Assembly: GCA_015228895.1 (NCBI GenBank)
Contig: JADGCR010000005.1
Coordinates: 1-26,930 of the forward strand
Source of the DNA: Magnetococcales bacterium
GTDB taxonomy: Bacteria; Pseudomonadota; Magnetococcia; Magnetococcales; Magnetaquicoccaceae
DNA: 26,930 nucleotides
Reading direction: 5' to 3'
A model generated the notes under the pieces. That model ran no database searches. It saw only the letters and a program-made list of their open reading frames with translations, and was not told the DNA's origin. The position numbers were made by a program, and so were the translations under genes. Positions 7,390 through 15,542 of this stretch are shown in pieces; within the stretch, counting starts at the first letter, position 1, and every line of letters starts with the position of its first letter.

Positions 7390-8037
7390 ATGGCTACCAA
7401 TGAACAAACCAAGAAAATCGGCATTGTCGGTGCTGACAAAAACGGCGCGGAACTCCTGGAACTCTTCTCCCACAACAAAGGGGTGGAAATTCTCTACATC
7501 GCCGACCCGGATACCGCCGCCCCCGGCATGGCGCTCGCCAAGAAACTGGGCTTAAAGACCCTGACCAAGCCGGAGGTCGCGGTCAAGAATTTCAAGGTTG
7601 ACCTGGTCATCGATTGCACCGGCTCCGAGGAGATCATGACCATGATCACCGAGGCCGTCGGCTATTCCGGCGTGGTCAGCGTGGATGCGATCCTGGTGCT
7701 GCACAAACTCTTCAGCGAACATCGGGAGTTGGCCAACCATCAGGTGTTCGCCGATCTGGCCAGCGTGCGCCAGGAGATCGACCGCAACACCAGAGATGTT
7801 TCCAAAACCCTGCACGGCATCGAGAAAATCTCCAACGAACTGGAAGTGCTGGCCATCAACGCCGGCATTCAGGCCTCCCGCGCCGGCGAGTTCGGCAAGG
7901 GATTCGCCGTGGTGGCCGGTGAGGTCAAAAGTACCGCCCGCGTGGCCCGCGATCTGGCGGGAGACATCGACCGGGTGATCAGCGAAATCTCCTCCATGTC
8001 CAAGAAGATCGACCAATCCTTGAAAAAAGTCCTGTGA
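7390..8037 (+). CDS. Soluble Rossmann-fold/MCP signalling-domain protein
   Basis: 215 residues in two parts. Residues 8-110 look like a nucleotide-binding Rossmann domain: GIVGADKNG glycine loop, acidic end of the second strand in ILYIADPD, and LVIDCTGSEE. Residues 120-215 are a chemoreceptor cytoplasmic segment whose hairpin tip reads LAINAGIQASRAGEFGKGFAVVAGEV (152-178), close to the invariant tip that binds CheA and CheW. Only about 30 residues flank the tip on each side, so the four-helix bundle is minimal. There is no membrane segment or HAMP, and no convincing methylation site is evident. The first tip Glu that contacts CheW is Gln (NAGIQA). It probably links a cytosolic cofactor or metabolite state to a chemotaxis-like array, or acts as a decoy. 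It lies inside a Mu-like remnant, antisense to its neighbours. Confidence 0.75.
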   Translation: MATNEQTKKIGIVGADKNGAELLELFSHNKGVEILYIADPDTAAPGMALAKKLGLKTLTKPEVAVKNFKVDLVIDCTGSEEIMTMITEAVGYSGVVSVDAILVLHKLFSEHRELANHQVFADLASVRQEIDRNTRDVSKTLHGIEKISNELEVLAINAGIQASRAGEFGKGFAVVAGEVKSTARVARDLAGDIDRVISEISSMSKKIDQSLKKVL

Positions 8038-8047
8038 TTGCCGGCGC

Positions 8048-8416
8048 TCACGACACGGAAGAGAGGATCGCGTAGATCTGTCGTTCGGTCAGGGCATGGT
8101 CCCGCGCCAGTTGTCGCACCCCCTCGCCGGTGTCGTAGCGACGCACGATCTCCCGGTTGCGGGTGCGGCGCAACAGGTTGGCCGCCCGCACCACGGTCAA
8201 AGTCTCCCCGCCGAAATGCATCGAGAGCCGCCGGGCCTGCTCAATCCCCAACAACGCCACCAGCTTGTGCTGCGCACGCAGCTTGCGCGGGATGAAGATG
8301 CGCGTCCCTCCGCACTCATGGACCAGCTTGAGCGCCCCTTCCCGACCAATCACCTCGGCGATCTCTTCCAGGGAGCCCGGAAGATCTTCCCGCAAGATCA
8401 AATCCAGACCGTTCAT
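8048..8416 (-). CDS. Mor/C-type transcription activator (Mu-like)
   Basis: 122 residues from the ATG at 8416; a GTG one codon earlier is also possible. The pattern fits the Mor family of Mu-like phages. It has an N-terminal dimerisation helix pair, the strand CGGTRIFIPRKL (about residues 35-46), and a C-terminal helix-turn-helix RQLARDHALTERQIYAILSS. Mor switches on middle transcription in Mu. The start overlaps the gam stop as TGATG, so translation is coupled. It converges with the chemoreceptor-like gene with only 10 bases between. None of the middle or late phage genes that it would activate is visible, so its target here is unknown. Confidence 0.82.
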   Translation of the reverse strand: MNGLDLILREDLPGSLEEIAEVIGREGALKLVHECGGTRIFIPRKLRAQHKLVALLGIEQARRLSMHFGGETLTVVRAANLLRRTRNREIVRRYDTGEGVRQLARDHALTERQIYAILSSVS

Positions 8417-8976
8417 CACGCCCCTCCCTCCCCAATGGAGGCCCCGGCGCTCCCAGACGTTCCGGTCGCCAGAGAGGTGGTTTTCAGTTCATACCAGAAA
8501 AGATCCTTTTCAATCCGGGAGACCCCCAACAGCTCCAGGCGCTCCTCCGGCCAACCCCGCAGAAGCTCCCGGTTGACATCCTCACGAATGCGAATGGCCT
8601 CCCCCACGCCCAATTCCTTAATTCTGTCGAGCACCTGCGCCCAGGTGCCACGCCCTTTGGGCTTGATTTCGCTGGAACGACGGAAGCCGAGCACGCCGAA
8701 CGACAGCTCCACACCCCGGCGTTTTTCGAACAAGGTGCCTTTGTTGAATTCGGCGAAGGCGGACAGGCCATTGGCCAGGGACTCCAGACGGGCGCGACGC
8801 GGAGCGGCGAAGGCATCCGCGGCACGTTTGATGCGATCGATGCTCTCGTTCATGTCGGTCTCGATGATTTCGATGTTGCGCTGCAATTGGGCGATTTCAC
8901 CCAGGGCGGCATTGGCCTGTTGCAGATCCCGCACATGGACGATATTTTCCGGCTTGACTCGTTTGCTGACAGACAT
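8416..8976 (-). CDS. gam: Host-nuclease inhibitor Gam family protein
   Basis: 186 residues, near the Mu Gam length (174). The ATG at 8976 follows GGAGGAGAGG. The reading frame stays open upstream to 9117 without a comparable site. The N-terminal half is a long helical hairpin (LQQANAALGEIAQLQRNIEIIETDMNESIDRIKRAADAF). The C-terminal half has the Gam pattern FGVLGFRRSSEIKPKG...TWAQVLDRIKELG, then IRIREDVNRELL and FWYELK. Gam dimers coat linear double-strand ends and block RecBCD-type exonucleases; the fold is related to Ku. It is the first gene of a two-gene unit with the Mor-like activator, read from a promoter facing away from the repressor. Confidence 0.88.
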   Translation of the reverse strand: MSVSKRVKPENIVHVRDLQQANAALGEIAQLQRNIEIIETDMNESIDRIKRAADAFAAPRRARLESLANGLSAFAEFNKGTLFEKRRGVELSFGVLGFRRSSEIKPKGRGTWAQVLDRIKELGVGEAIRIREDVNRELLRGWPEERLELLGVSRIEKDLFWYELKTTSLATGTSGSAGASIGEGGA

Positions 8977-9024
8977 CCTCTCCTCCAAGTGTCCCTGTTT
9001 GTCCATTGGGCCGTGAGCCGGCTG

Positions 9025-9200
9025 GTTCGGTTTTTGATTTTTTTTCTGGACGCGATTTTCAGCTTTGAAACCGCCAATGTCAAGAAAAAAGATTTTAAAA
9101 ATGACGTTTTTTACCAATCAAGCGGATCAGGTGTCTTAATGAATCATCATAATGGGATCATTTTCAACAATTTTAAGCAAAGAAGTTTAGTTCGGTTTTT
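9025..9200. repeat. Control region with an 11-bp direct repeat (possible operators)
   Basis: The sequence GTTCGGTTTTT occurs at 9025-9035 and again at 9190-9200. The copies bracket the gam promoter and the AT-rich region before the repressor gene. An inverted pair TAAAAA/TTTTTA with a 5-base loop lies between them at about 9095-9111. These could be repressor sites, but short AT-rich repeats also arise by chance. Confidence 0.3.
9055..9083 (-). promoter_or_regulatory. Promoter for gam-mor
   Basis: On the minus strand, TTGACA (9078-9083, 6 of 6), a 17-base spacer and GAAAAT (9055-9060, 4 of 6) point into gam, leaving a leader of about 70 bases. It lies in the 245-base divergent gap between gam and the repressor gene, the expected place for an early phage promoter under repressor control. 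Confidence 0.65.
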
Positions 9201-9221
9201 AAACAATTCGGCCAGGTGGAC

Positions 9222-9833
9222 ATGAACAGCAAACAGGAAATTCCCGGTTTTCTCGACCGTTTGATGGATCTGATCGGCGCGGAAGCCCCCCACCCCTGGG
9301 GCGAACGAATCGGCATCGCCAGGGCCACCATGAACGGCCTGTTGCGCGGGGCCTCCCCTTCCACCAGAACGTTGCTGAAAATCGCCAGACAAACGGAAAC
9401 CCCCCTGAACTGGCTGTTGACAGGAGCAGGGGTCAAAGAAAAGGGACCACCCCGCGCGACACAACACCTGCTGGCACCCGCCCCCGCATCACCCGATCCC
9501 GCGGCGGGAGTGGTGGAAGGGTTGGCGCATCTCCTCGGCCTCGATCCCGACACGGTGCTGCTGCTTGCGGTCCAGGGGGATGGCATGGAGCCGACCTTGC
9601 GCACCGGAGACCTGCTGCTGGTGGAACGGAACAGGGTTGACGTGGAGCGGGATGGCGTCTATCTGCTGGAAATCCATGGCGCGCTGCTGCCCAAACGACT
9701 GCAACGAACGCAGGATGGGGGCCTGCTGATCAGCAATGACAATCCGGCTTATGGAAAGGAGCGGATCTCCCGCGACGGGCGGGAACGGCTCAAAATCGCG
9801 GGGCGGGTGGTTTGGGTGGGGAGAACCCTTTGA
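9222..9833 (+). CDS. Phage-type repressor, HTH plus S24/LexA-like C-terminal domain
   Basis: 203 residues from the ATG at 9222 (CCAGGTGG just upstream; a GTG at 9216 is in frame). The N-terminal third is a helix-turn-helix (about residues 24-68: WGERIGIARATMNGLLRGASPSTRTLLKIARQTETPLNWLLTG). After a Pro/Ala-rich linker the C-terminal half follows the LexA/S24 pattern: VQGDGMEPTLRTGDLLLVER, then GVYLLEIHGALLPKRLQR. The motif is normally GDSMEPT; here the serine nucleophile is Gly (codon GGC at 9582-9584), while the partner Lys is kept 37 residues later. Self-cleavage, and hence SOS induction by RecA, should be lost, while dimerisation may remain. It is divergent from gam-mor and presumably represses it. 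Confidence 0.85.
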   Translation: MNSKQEIPGFLDRLMDLIGAEAPHPWGERIGIARATMNGLLRGASPSTRTLLKIARQTETPLNWLLTGAGVKEKGPPRATQHLLAPAPASPDPAAGVVEGLAHLLGLDPDTVLLLAVQGDGMEPTLRTGDLLLVERNRVDVERDGVYLLEIHGALLPKRLQRTQDGGLLISNDNPAYGKERISRDGRERLKIAGRVVWVGRTL

Positions 9834-9837
9834 CAAT

Positions 9838-9874
9838 CCTGGGGGATGAATCCCCCGGACCCCCTCTTTTTTTT
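9838..9874 (+). terminator. Putative intrinsic terminator after the repressor gene
   Basis: GGGGGA (9841-9846) pairs with TCCCCC (9851-9856) over a 4-base loop. A competing pairing uses CCCCC at 9860-9864, directly before TCTTTTTTTT (9865-9874). Both forms lie right after the repressor stop; the T-run reaches the end of the opposing metallophosphoesterase gene. Confidence 0.55.
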
Positions 9875-10670
9875 ATTGGAGAAACCATTCAAAGAAGGAC
9901 AATTCCGGCCTGGCTCCAAGACGCAACGGGATGATGGACGTGCCTATGCCCCGTGAGACATACATCTCCTGACACCAACCGGACATGCATGACGCATCGG
10001 CCCCACCGACAGGCTTGAAGGAAAAACCCCCCAGGGCGATCTGTCCCCCATGGGTATGACCAGACAGGATCACACGCTGGGATTTCCCGGCATCATGGGG
10101 GGGGAACAACTGTCTGGTCATGGGGTTGTGGGCCAGGATCAAGACGGGTCCACGCCAATCCATATGCCATGTCATGGCCTTGCGCAAATCAGGCTCCCCC
10201 TGGATGAAATCATCCAAACCCACCACCAGCAGCCGCCGGTCCACCAGGAGCGCCTCGTTGATCAGTAAAGTCACCCGGTGTCTGGCGTACAACTGGCGCA
10301 ACGTCTTCAAATCCAGACCGGCCCAGTACTCCCAATTGCCCGGAATGGCGATTTTTTCGGCACGAGAGGGCAACTGCCGCAAAAACGTCTCCAACTCCCT
10401 GGAACGGTCCCGGTGGGTCAGAATGTCCCCGGTCAGAACCACCAGATCCGGATCGGCACGACGGAGTTCCTGGAGCGCCTTGTTTTCCACCTCGGCCTGG
10501 CCAAGCAGATGCAAGTCGGAAATCTGCGCGACGCGCAACCCGACACCACCCCCACCGGGTTGACCAATGGTGTGGTGTGTCACCTCCAGATCGCTGATTT
10601 CATTCACTGAAAACAAAAGCAGCAACGTGGCGGCCGTGAACAATGCAACGCCGAGAGAAAAGGTTTTCAA
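9873..10670 (-). CDS. Membrane-anchored metallophosphoesterase (YaeI/calcineurin type)
   Basis: 265 residues with a TTG start at 10670, three bases after the anmK stop, so the two form an operon; GGAG lies 10 bases upstream. Residues 4-22 are a single hydrophobic anchor. The metal-binding blocks are in order: SDLHLLG (D52, H54), LTGDIL (D82), GNWEYW (N112), LAHNP (H181) and SGHTHGGQ (H205, H207). This is the two-metal phosphodiesterase fold. The GNH[D/E] block has Trp113 where the usual proton-donor His stands. Relatives such as YaeI act on membrane-associated phospho-compounds, possibly the lipid A precursor UDP-diacylglucosamine; the substrate here cannot be read from sequence. Its place after anmK hints at an envelope role. 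Confidence 0.85.
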   Translation of the reverse strand: MKTFSLGVALFTAATLLLLFSVNEISDLEVTHHTIGQPGGGGVGLRVAQISDLHLLGQAEVENKALQELRRADPDLVVLTGDILTHRDRSRELETFLRQLPSRAEKIAIPGNWEYWAGLDLKTLRQLYARHRVTLLINEALLVDRRLLVVGLDDFIQGEPDLRKAMTWHMDWRGPVLILAHNPMTRQLFPPHDAGKSQRVILSGHTHGGQIALGGFSFKPVGGADASCMSGWCQEMYVSRGIGTSIIPLRLGARPELSFFEWFLQ

Positions 10671-10673
10671 GCC

Positions 10674-11810
10674 TCATGCACTCCAGAAACCGGGAACGGG
10701 AAAAATCGCGCCCAGAATGGCCGGAGCGCCGGCCCCGGTGGCGGTGGGCAGGGAGGAGGTCAAACCCTTCAGGGTGCGCACCGCGAACCAGGCGAACGCC
10801 TGTGCCTCCAGGGAGTCGGCGTCCACCCCCAGTTCCGTGGCGTCCTGGATGCGGGTGGCCGGGAGGAGTTGGGCGAGAGCATTCACCAGGTGTTGATTTC
10901 TGGCCCCTCCCCCACACAAAACCAGCCGGTCCGGACAGGGTGGCAGCAGACGCCGGCACGCCTCGGCGCAGGTTTCGGCGGTAAACCGGCTCAAGGTGGC
11001 AAAACCATCCTGGCCGGCCAAATGGGGAAAGGCGGCCAGCAGACGATCGAGCAATTCGGCGCCGAACTCTTCCCGTCCGGTGGATTTGGGAAAGGGTCGG
11101 GTCAGATGGGGGTGCCGAAGCAGCCATGCCAGGGCTTGATGGTCCACCGCGCCCTGACTGGCGGCGGCGCCGTTCCAATCGACCCGCTGGCGGCCATCGC
11201 TGACTCTGGCGGCCAAAAGATCCAGCAGGGAGTTGGCCGGTCCCACGTCCCCGGCGATCAGGGGAGTTTGCGGAGCGCCGGACAGGGCGGTGAGATTGGC
11301 CACCCCCCCCAGATTCAGCACGGCGGTGGTCTGTCCCGCGCGGGAAAACAGCACCTGATGAAACAACGGGGTCAGGGGCGCGCCCTCCCCGCCCCGGGCC
11401 ACGTCCGCCGGACGGAAATCGGCCACGGTGGTGATGCCGGTTTGGGCCGCGATCGCGAAAGGGTCGCCGATCTGCAGGGTGAAGGTGGGGGGACGATGGC
11501 GCACCGTCTGGCCATGACTGCCGATGACATTGACCCGCTCCGGGGGCAGATTGGCCTTTCGGCAAACCTCCAGGGCGGCCTGGGCGAAGAGGGTGCCCAG
11601 CTCCCGATGGAGCGCCCCCATGCGGTCCAGTTCCCCTGGTCCGGGTTGATAGAGTTCCAGAACGCGACGATGGATGTCCAGGGGATAGGGGATTTCCAGA
11701 GAGGCCAACACCCGTGGGACGGATTGGCCGTCGGTTCGCACCAGAACCGCGTCGATACCGTCGGCGGAGGTTCCGGACATCAAGCCCACCGCGATCAGGG
11801 GTCCATCCAT
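10674..11810 (-). CDS. anmK: Anhydro-N-acetylmuramic acid kinase
   Basis: 378 residues, the usual family length. AnmK opens and phosphorylates 1,6-anhydro-MurNAc from peptidoglycan turnover to MurNAc-6-phosphate in the cytosol. The motifs run in order: [16 protein letters not shown] at the N-terminus (ATP loop), [56 protein letters not shown] and [10 protein letters not shown] near the C-terminus. The ATG at 11810 is divergent from tyrS, with 74 bases between the two starts. The metallophosphoesterase gene follows with a 3-base gap. Confidence 0.95.
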   Translation of the reverse strand: MDGPLIAVGLMSGTSADGIDAVLVRTDGQSVPRVLASLEIPYPLDIHRRVLELYQPGPGELDRMGALHRELGTLFAQAALEVCRKANLPPERVNVIGSHGQTVRHRPPTFTLQIGDPFAIAAQTGITTVADFRPADVARGGEGAPLTPLFHQVLFSRAGQTTAVLNLGGVANLTALSGAPQTPLIAGDVGPANSLLDLLAARVSDGRQRVDWNGAAASQGAVDHQALAWLLRHPHLTRPFPKSTGREEFGAELLDRLLAAFPHLAGQDGFATLSRFTAETCAEACRRLLPPCPDRLVLCGGGARNQHLVNALAQLLPATRIQDATELGVDADSLEAQAFAWFAVRTLKGLTSSLPTATGAGAPAILGAIFPVPGFWSA

Positions 11811-11811
11811 C

Positions 11812-11841
11812 GTGCCATCTCCCGAAAAAATCTGTTATAGT
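11812..11841 (+). promoter_or_regulatory. Putative tyrS promoter
   Basis: GTGCCA (11812-11817, 4 of 6), an 18-base spacer and TATAGT (11836-11841, 5 of 6) lie 43 bases before the tyrS ATG, in the anmK-tyrS divergent gap. GGAAA precedes the ATG. No tyrosine T-box fits in so short a leader. Confidence 0.5.
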
Positions 11842-11884
11842 CGCTGAGGTCCGTCAATCAAACCCATTCAGACTGGAAAAAAAC

Positions 11885-13102
11885 ATGAAATCTGTCAATG
11901 AACAAATGGCCATCATCCGTCGGGGAGCGGCGCACATCATTTCGGAAGAAGCGTTGGAGGAAAAACTCGCCCGCGCCATCAAGACCGGAACCCCCTTGAA
12001 AATCAAGACCGGATTCGATCCCACGGCTCCGGATCTCCATTTGGGTCATACGGTTTTGCTGCAAAAGATGCGCCAGTTTCAGGAGCTTGGGCATGAGATC
12101 GTTTTTCTCATCGGAGACTTCACCGGCCTGATCGGAGATCCCACGGGAAAGAACGAGACGCGCAAGCCCCTCACCCCCGAAGCGGTGGCGGCCAACGCGG
12201 CCACCTACAAGGCGCAGGTGTTTCGCATCCTGGACCCGGACCGCACGCGGGTGGTCTTCAACAGCGAATGGATGGGTCCGATGAGCGCCGCGGAACTGAT
12301 CAAGCTGGCCGCCAGGCAGACGGTGGCCCGCATGCTGGAGCGGGACGACTTCACCAGGCGGTATCAGGGTGGGCGTCCCATCGCGATTCACGAGTTCCTC
12401 TATCCCCTGGTGCAGGGTTACGATTCGGTGGTGCTGCGCGCGGATGTGGAGCTGGGGGGGACGGATCAGACCTTCAATCTGTTGATGGGTCGGGAGTTGC
12501 AGAGGGAGTTCGGCCAGGAGCCCCAGTGCATTTTGACCATGCCCATCCTGGAGGGGTTGGACGGGGTGCAGAAGATGTCCAAGTCGCTGAACAACTACAT
12601 TGCGATTCAGGACGCCCCGGAGGAGATTTTCGGCAAAACCATGTCGATTGCCGATGGGACCATGTGGCGCTACTACGAACTGCTGTCGGATGACTCCCTG
12701 GAGGCGATCCGGCGGTTGCGCAGCGAGACGGAGGCGGGACGCTTTCATCCCATGGAGGCCAAAAAGCGTCTGGCCGGGGAGTTGACCGCCCGCTTTCATG
12801 GCCCGTTGGCCGCGGAGCGGGCCCGGCACGGATTCGAGGCCCGGTTTGCCCACAAGGAGGTGCCGGACGACATTGAAATCAAACATGTCTCTCGTCTCTA
12901 TGGAGACGCATTAGGATTGGCGGAGGGGATGCGGCAGGCGGGTTTGGTGGAGTCGAACAGTGAAGGAATCCGTTTGATTCGTCAGGGGGGCGTGTTGGTG
13001 AATGGAGAAAAAATCACGGATACGCGCCATCAGTTGCCTCCGGGAGGGGAGTGTGTCGTGAAGGTGGGCAAACGGCGCTGGGCGCGTCTGGTGGTGGAGT
13101 GA
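11885..13102 (+). CDS. tyrS: Tyrosyl-tRNA synthetase
   Basis: 405 residues. Charges tRNA-Tyr with tyrosine using ATP. Class I signatures are HLGH (52-55) and KMSKS (230-234). Between them are [13 protein letters not shown] and the tyrosine/tRNA region [23 protein letters not shown]. An S4 RNA-binding domain forms the C-terminus ([18 protein letters not shown], ending [13 protein letters not shown]). The HLGH variant and about 400-residue length fit the TyrZ-like bacterial subgroup. The reading frame is open upstream to 11714, but that part overlaps anmK; the ATG at 11885 starts the conserved protein. Its stop abuts the stop of the opposing permease gene. Confidence 0.96.
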   Translation: MKSVNEQMAIIRRGAAHIISEEALEEKLARAIKTGTPLKIKTGFDPTAPDLHLGHTVLLQKMRQFQELGHEIVFLIGDFTGLIGDPTGKNETRKPLTPEAVAANAATYKAQVFRILDPDRTRVVFNSEWMGPMSAAELIKLAARQTVARMLERDDFTRRYQGGRPIAIHEFLYPLVQGYDSVVLRADVELGGTDQTFNLLMGRELQREFGQEPQCILTMPILEGLDGVQKMSKSLNNYIAIQDAPEEIFGKTMSIADGTMWRYYELLSDDSLEAIRRLRSETEAGRFHPMEAKKRLAGELTARFHGPLAAERARHGFEARFAHKEVPDDIEIKHVSRLYGDALGLAEGMRQAGLVESNSEGIRLIRQGGVLVNGEKITDTRHQLPPGGECVVKVGKRRWARLVVE

Positions 13103-13942
13103 TCAGCGCCAGATCAACTTGATCCCCACCGCCAGCAGAAAAAAACCGAAACCCCGTTTGAGCTTCAGCGGTGCCATGGCGTGGGCCAGTCTGACGCCCA
13201 GGGGGGTGGTCAGCAGGGTTCCGGTGATGATGCCCAGGAAGGCGGAGGGGACCAGAAATCCCAGCGCCCCTGGCGGGAGGGCGGTATGGTTCCAGCCCGC
13301 CTGGACGTATCCCATGCTCCCCGCCGCCGCCAGGACCACCCCGATGGCCGAGGCGGAGCCCACGGCCTGTGGCATGGAAAGACCGGAGATCAGGGTCAAG
13401 GCCGGGACGGAAAGGGTGCCGCCGCCGATGCCGAACAGGCTGCTCAGGGTGCCGACCCCCAGGGCGATGAGGGGATTGATCTTGTCCGACAAAAGGATCC
13501 TGCTCTGGTTGTTCCCATTGGAGGCGTGAATCATCTTCGCCCCCACCAGGATTTCGAACAGTCCAAAGAGTTTCACCAGTGTGCCCCCTTCCATGGCGGC
13601 GGCCAGTTGGGAGCCCAGCCAGGCCCCCAGGAGGACACCGGGGACATATTGTCTGACCAGGCTCCAATGCACCCCATCCCGGATGTGGTGGTTCCAGGTC
13701 GCGGAGATGTTGGTGACGACGATGGTGGCCAGGGAGGTGCCCACGGCGAGTTGCATGGAGATGACCGGATTGACCCCATCCAGGTGGAAGAGGATCAACA
13801 GCACCGGAACAATCAGTATCCCCCCGCCCACGCCGAAGAGTCCCGCGATCACCCCCGCGAACAGACCACAGACCACGGACCCACCGAACAAGAACGACAT
13901 CCCCGACTCCCGCGCAGATTGAAATTTTTTTTCATGATACAT
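13103..13942 (-). CDS. TauE/SafE family sulfite/sulfonate-type permease (TSUP)
   Basis: 279 residues from the ATG at 13942 (G-run upstream). A second ATG at 13900 (protein MSFLFGGSVV...) has GGGAG 6 bases upstream and starts directly at the first membrane helix, so either could be used. About eight hydrophobic helices occur in two halves, each opening with the family's glycine signature: GLFGVGGGILIVPVLL near the N-terminus and SLFGIGGGTLSVPAL in the middle. TSUP proteins move sulfur-containing anions or related organic anions across the inner membrane; the substrate is unknown. Monocistronic, with the 3' end touching the tyrS stop codon. Confidence 0.9.
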   Translation of the reverse strand: MYHEKKFQSARESGMSFLFGGSVVCGLFAGVIAGLFGVGGGILIVPVLLILFHLDGVNPVISMQLAVGTSLATIVVTNISATWNHHIRDGVHWSLVRQYVPGVLLGAWLGSQLAAAMEGGTLVKLFGLFEILVGAKMIHASNGNNQSRILLSDKINPLIALGVGTLSSLFGIGGGTLSVPALTLISGLSMPQAVGSASAIGVVLAAAGSMGYVQAGWNHTALPPGALGFLVPSAFLGIITGTLLTTPLGVRLAHAMAPLKLKRGFGFFLLAVGIKLIWR

Positions 13943-13972
13943 CCATTCCCCCCCAAATCAACCATCACCCCA

Positions 13973-14000
13973 TTGAATTTTTTTAAAATCGCACTATCTT
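13973..14000 (+). promoter_or_regulatory. Putative htpX operon promoter
   Basis: TTGAAT (13973-13978), a 16-base spacer and TATCTT (13995-14000), each matching 4 of 6 consensus bases, lie 46 bases before the htpX ATG in an AT-rich gap. No clear heat-shock (sigma32) box is seen. Confidence 0.4.
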
Positions 14001-14046
14001 AAAGATCAGGCATCTTCGACCATCCATCAACCTGATAAAAACAGCC

Positions 14047-14889
14047 ATGACCGATCTGCGCACCTATATATTGATGGCGGGCATGACCGCCCTGTTTCTG
14101 ACCATCGGCCACCTGCTGGGGGGGCAAAGCGGGATGCTGGTGGCTTTCCTGCTGGCGGCGGGGATGAATTTCTGGGCCTACTGGTTCTCCGACCAGGCGG
14201 TGCTCTCCATGCACAACGCCTTCGAGGTGGGACCCGATCAGGCGCCGGAACTCTACGGCATCGTCCAGGAGCTGGCGCGCCGGGGGGGGATGCCCATGCC
14301 CAGGGTCTTTCTGATCGACGACCCCTCGCCCAACGCCTTCGCCACGGGACGGGACCCGGAACACGCGGCGGTGGCGGCCACCACCGGCATCCTGCGCATC
14401 CTCAACCGGGAGGAGCTGGCGGGGGTCATGGCCCATGAAATGGCCCACGTGCGCAACCGGGACATCCTGATCGCCACCATCACGGCCACCCTGGCCGGGG
14501 CCATCACCATGCTCGCCAATTTCTCCCAGATGTTCGGCGGTCGCTCCGACAACGAAGAGGGCCGGGGTGGAATCGGCGCCTTGTTGATGCTCATTCTGGC
14601 CCCCGTCGCCGCCATGTTGATCCAGATGGCGGTTTCCCGCTCCAGGGAGTACCAGGCGGACGAGGGCGGCGCCCGTTTGTGCGGCAATCCCTTGTGGCTT
14701 GCCTCGGCCTTGGGCAAACTGGAGCTTGGCAGTCAACGGATCCCCCTGCAATCCGCGGAGGCCCATCCCGCCACGGCTCATCTGTTCATCGTCTCGCCCT
14801 TGTCCGGTTCCATGATCGCGGGACTCTTTTCAACCCATCCTCCCATGGAGGAGCGCATCGCGCGTTTGCACTGGCTGGCCAATCCATGA
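14047..14889 (+). CDS. htpX: Membrane zinc metalloprotease HtpX
   Basis: 280 residues, M48 family. Two N-terminal membrane helices (about 8-24 and 28-47) precede the catalytic domain. The zinc site is HEMAH (H130, E131, H134) with the third ligand E201 in SREYQAD. A further hydrophobic pair (about 143-160 and 176-196) completes the anchor. HtpX degrades misfolded inner-membrane proteins together with FtsH. The sequence resembles alphaproteobacterial HtpX, including the short C-terminus. It is first in an operon with rpe and rsmB; its TGA overlaps the rpe ATG by 4 bases. Confidence 0.94.
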   Translation: MTDLRTYILMAGMTALFLTIGHLLGGQSGMLVAFLLAAGMNFWAYWFSDQAVLSMHNAFEVGPDQAPELYGIVQELARRGGMPMPRVFLIDDPSPNAFATGRDPEHAAVAATTGILRILNREELAGVMAHEMAHVRNRDILIATITATLAGAITMLANFSQMFGGRSDNEEGRGGIGALLMLILAPVAAMLIQMAVSRSREYQADEGGARLCGNPLWLASALGKLELGSQRIPLQSAEAHPATAHLFIVSPLSGSMIAGLFSTHPPMEERIARLHWLANP

Positions 14890-15542
14890 TCAAAATCGCC
14901 CCTTCCGTTCTGTCCGCCGACTTTGCCCGTCTGGGAGAGGAGGTGCGCGCCGTGGAAAACGCCGGCGCGGATTACATTCACGTCGATGTCATGGATGGGC
15001 GCTTCGTGCCCAATCTCACCATCGGACCCCTGGTGGTGCAGGCCATTGGCCGGGTGGCCACCCGGCCCCTGGATGTCCACCTGATGATCTCCCCGGTGGA
15101 TGAACACATCCCGGCCTTCGTCAAGGCCGGGGCCGCCATCGTCACGGTGCACGCGGAGGCCACGGTCCATCTGGACCGCACCTTGAACCTCATCCGGGAT
15201 TCTGGCTGCAAGGTGGGTGTGGCCCTGAATCCCGCCACCCCGATTTGCAATCTCTCGGCGGTGTTGCATCTGGTGGACATGGTGGTGGTGATGAGCGTCA
15301 ACCCGGGATTCGGCGGACAATCGTTCATTCCCCACGCCCTGCATCGCCTCAAGACCATCCGGCGCATGCTCGACGAGCGGGGCCTGAAGGTGGAGTTGGA
15401 GGTGGATGGAGGGATCAAACCGGACAACATCCGGGAGGCGGCCCAGGCGGGAGCCGATGTGTTCGTGGCCGGTTCCGCGGTCTTCTCCCGGCCCGACTAC
15501 GGGGCGGTCATCCGGGAATTGCGGGCCAATGCCACGCCATAA
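14886..15542 (+). CDS. rpe: Ribulose-phosphate 3-epimerase
   Basis: 218 residues, full length. Interconverts ribulose-5-phosphate and xylulose-5-phosphate in the pentose phosphate and Calvin pathways. It is a TIM barrel with [17 protein letters not shown] at the start, the metal/catalytic block [32 protein letters not shown] (phosphate loop region) and [11 protein letters not shown] followed by [12 protein letters not shown]. The ATG at 14886 lies in the 4-base ATGA overlap with htpX; the longer open frame from 14679 is within htpX. Confidence 0.96.
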   Translation: MIKIAPSVLSADFARLGEEVRAVENAGADYIHVDVMDGRFVPNLTIGPLVVQAIGRVATRPLDVHLMISPVDEHIPAFVKAGAAIVTVHAEATVHLDRTLNLIRDSGCKVGVALNPATPICNLSAVLHLVDMVVVMSVNPGFGGQSFIPHALHRLKTIRRMLDERGLKVELEVDGGIKPDNIREAAQAGADVFVAGSAVFSRPDYGAVIRELRANATP

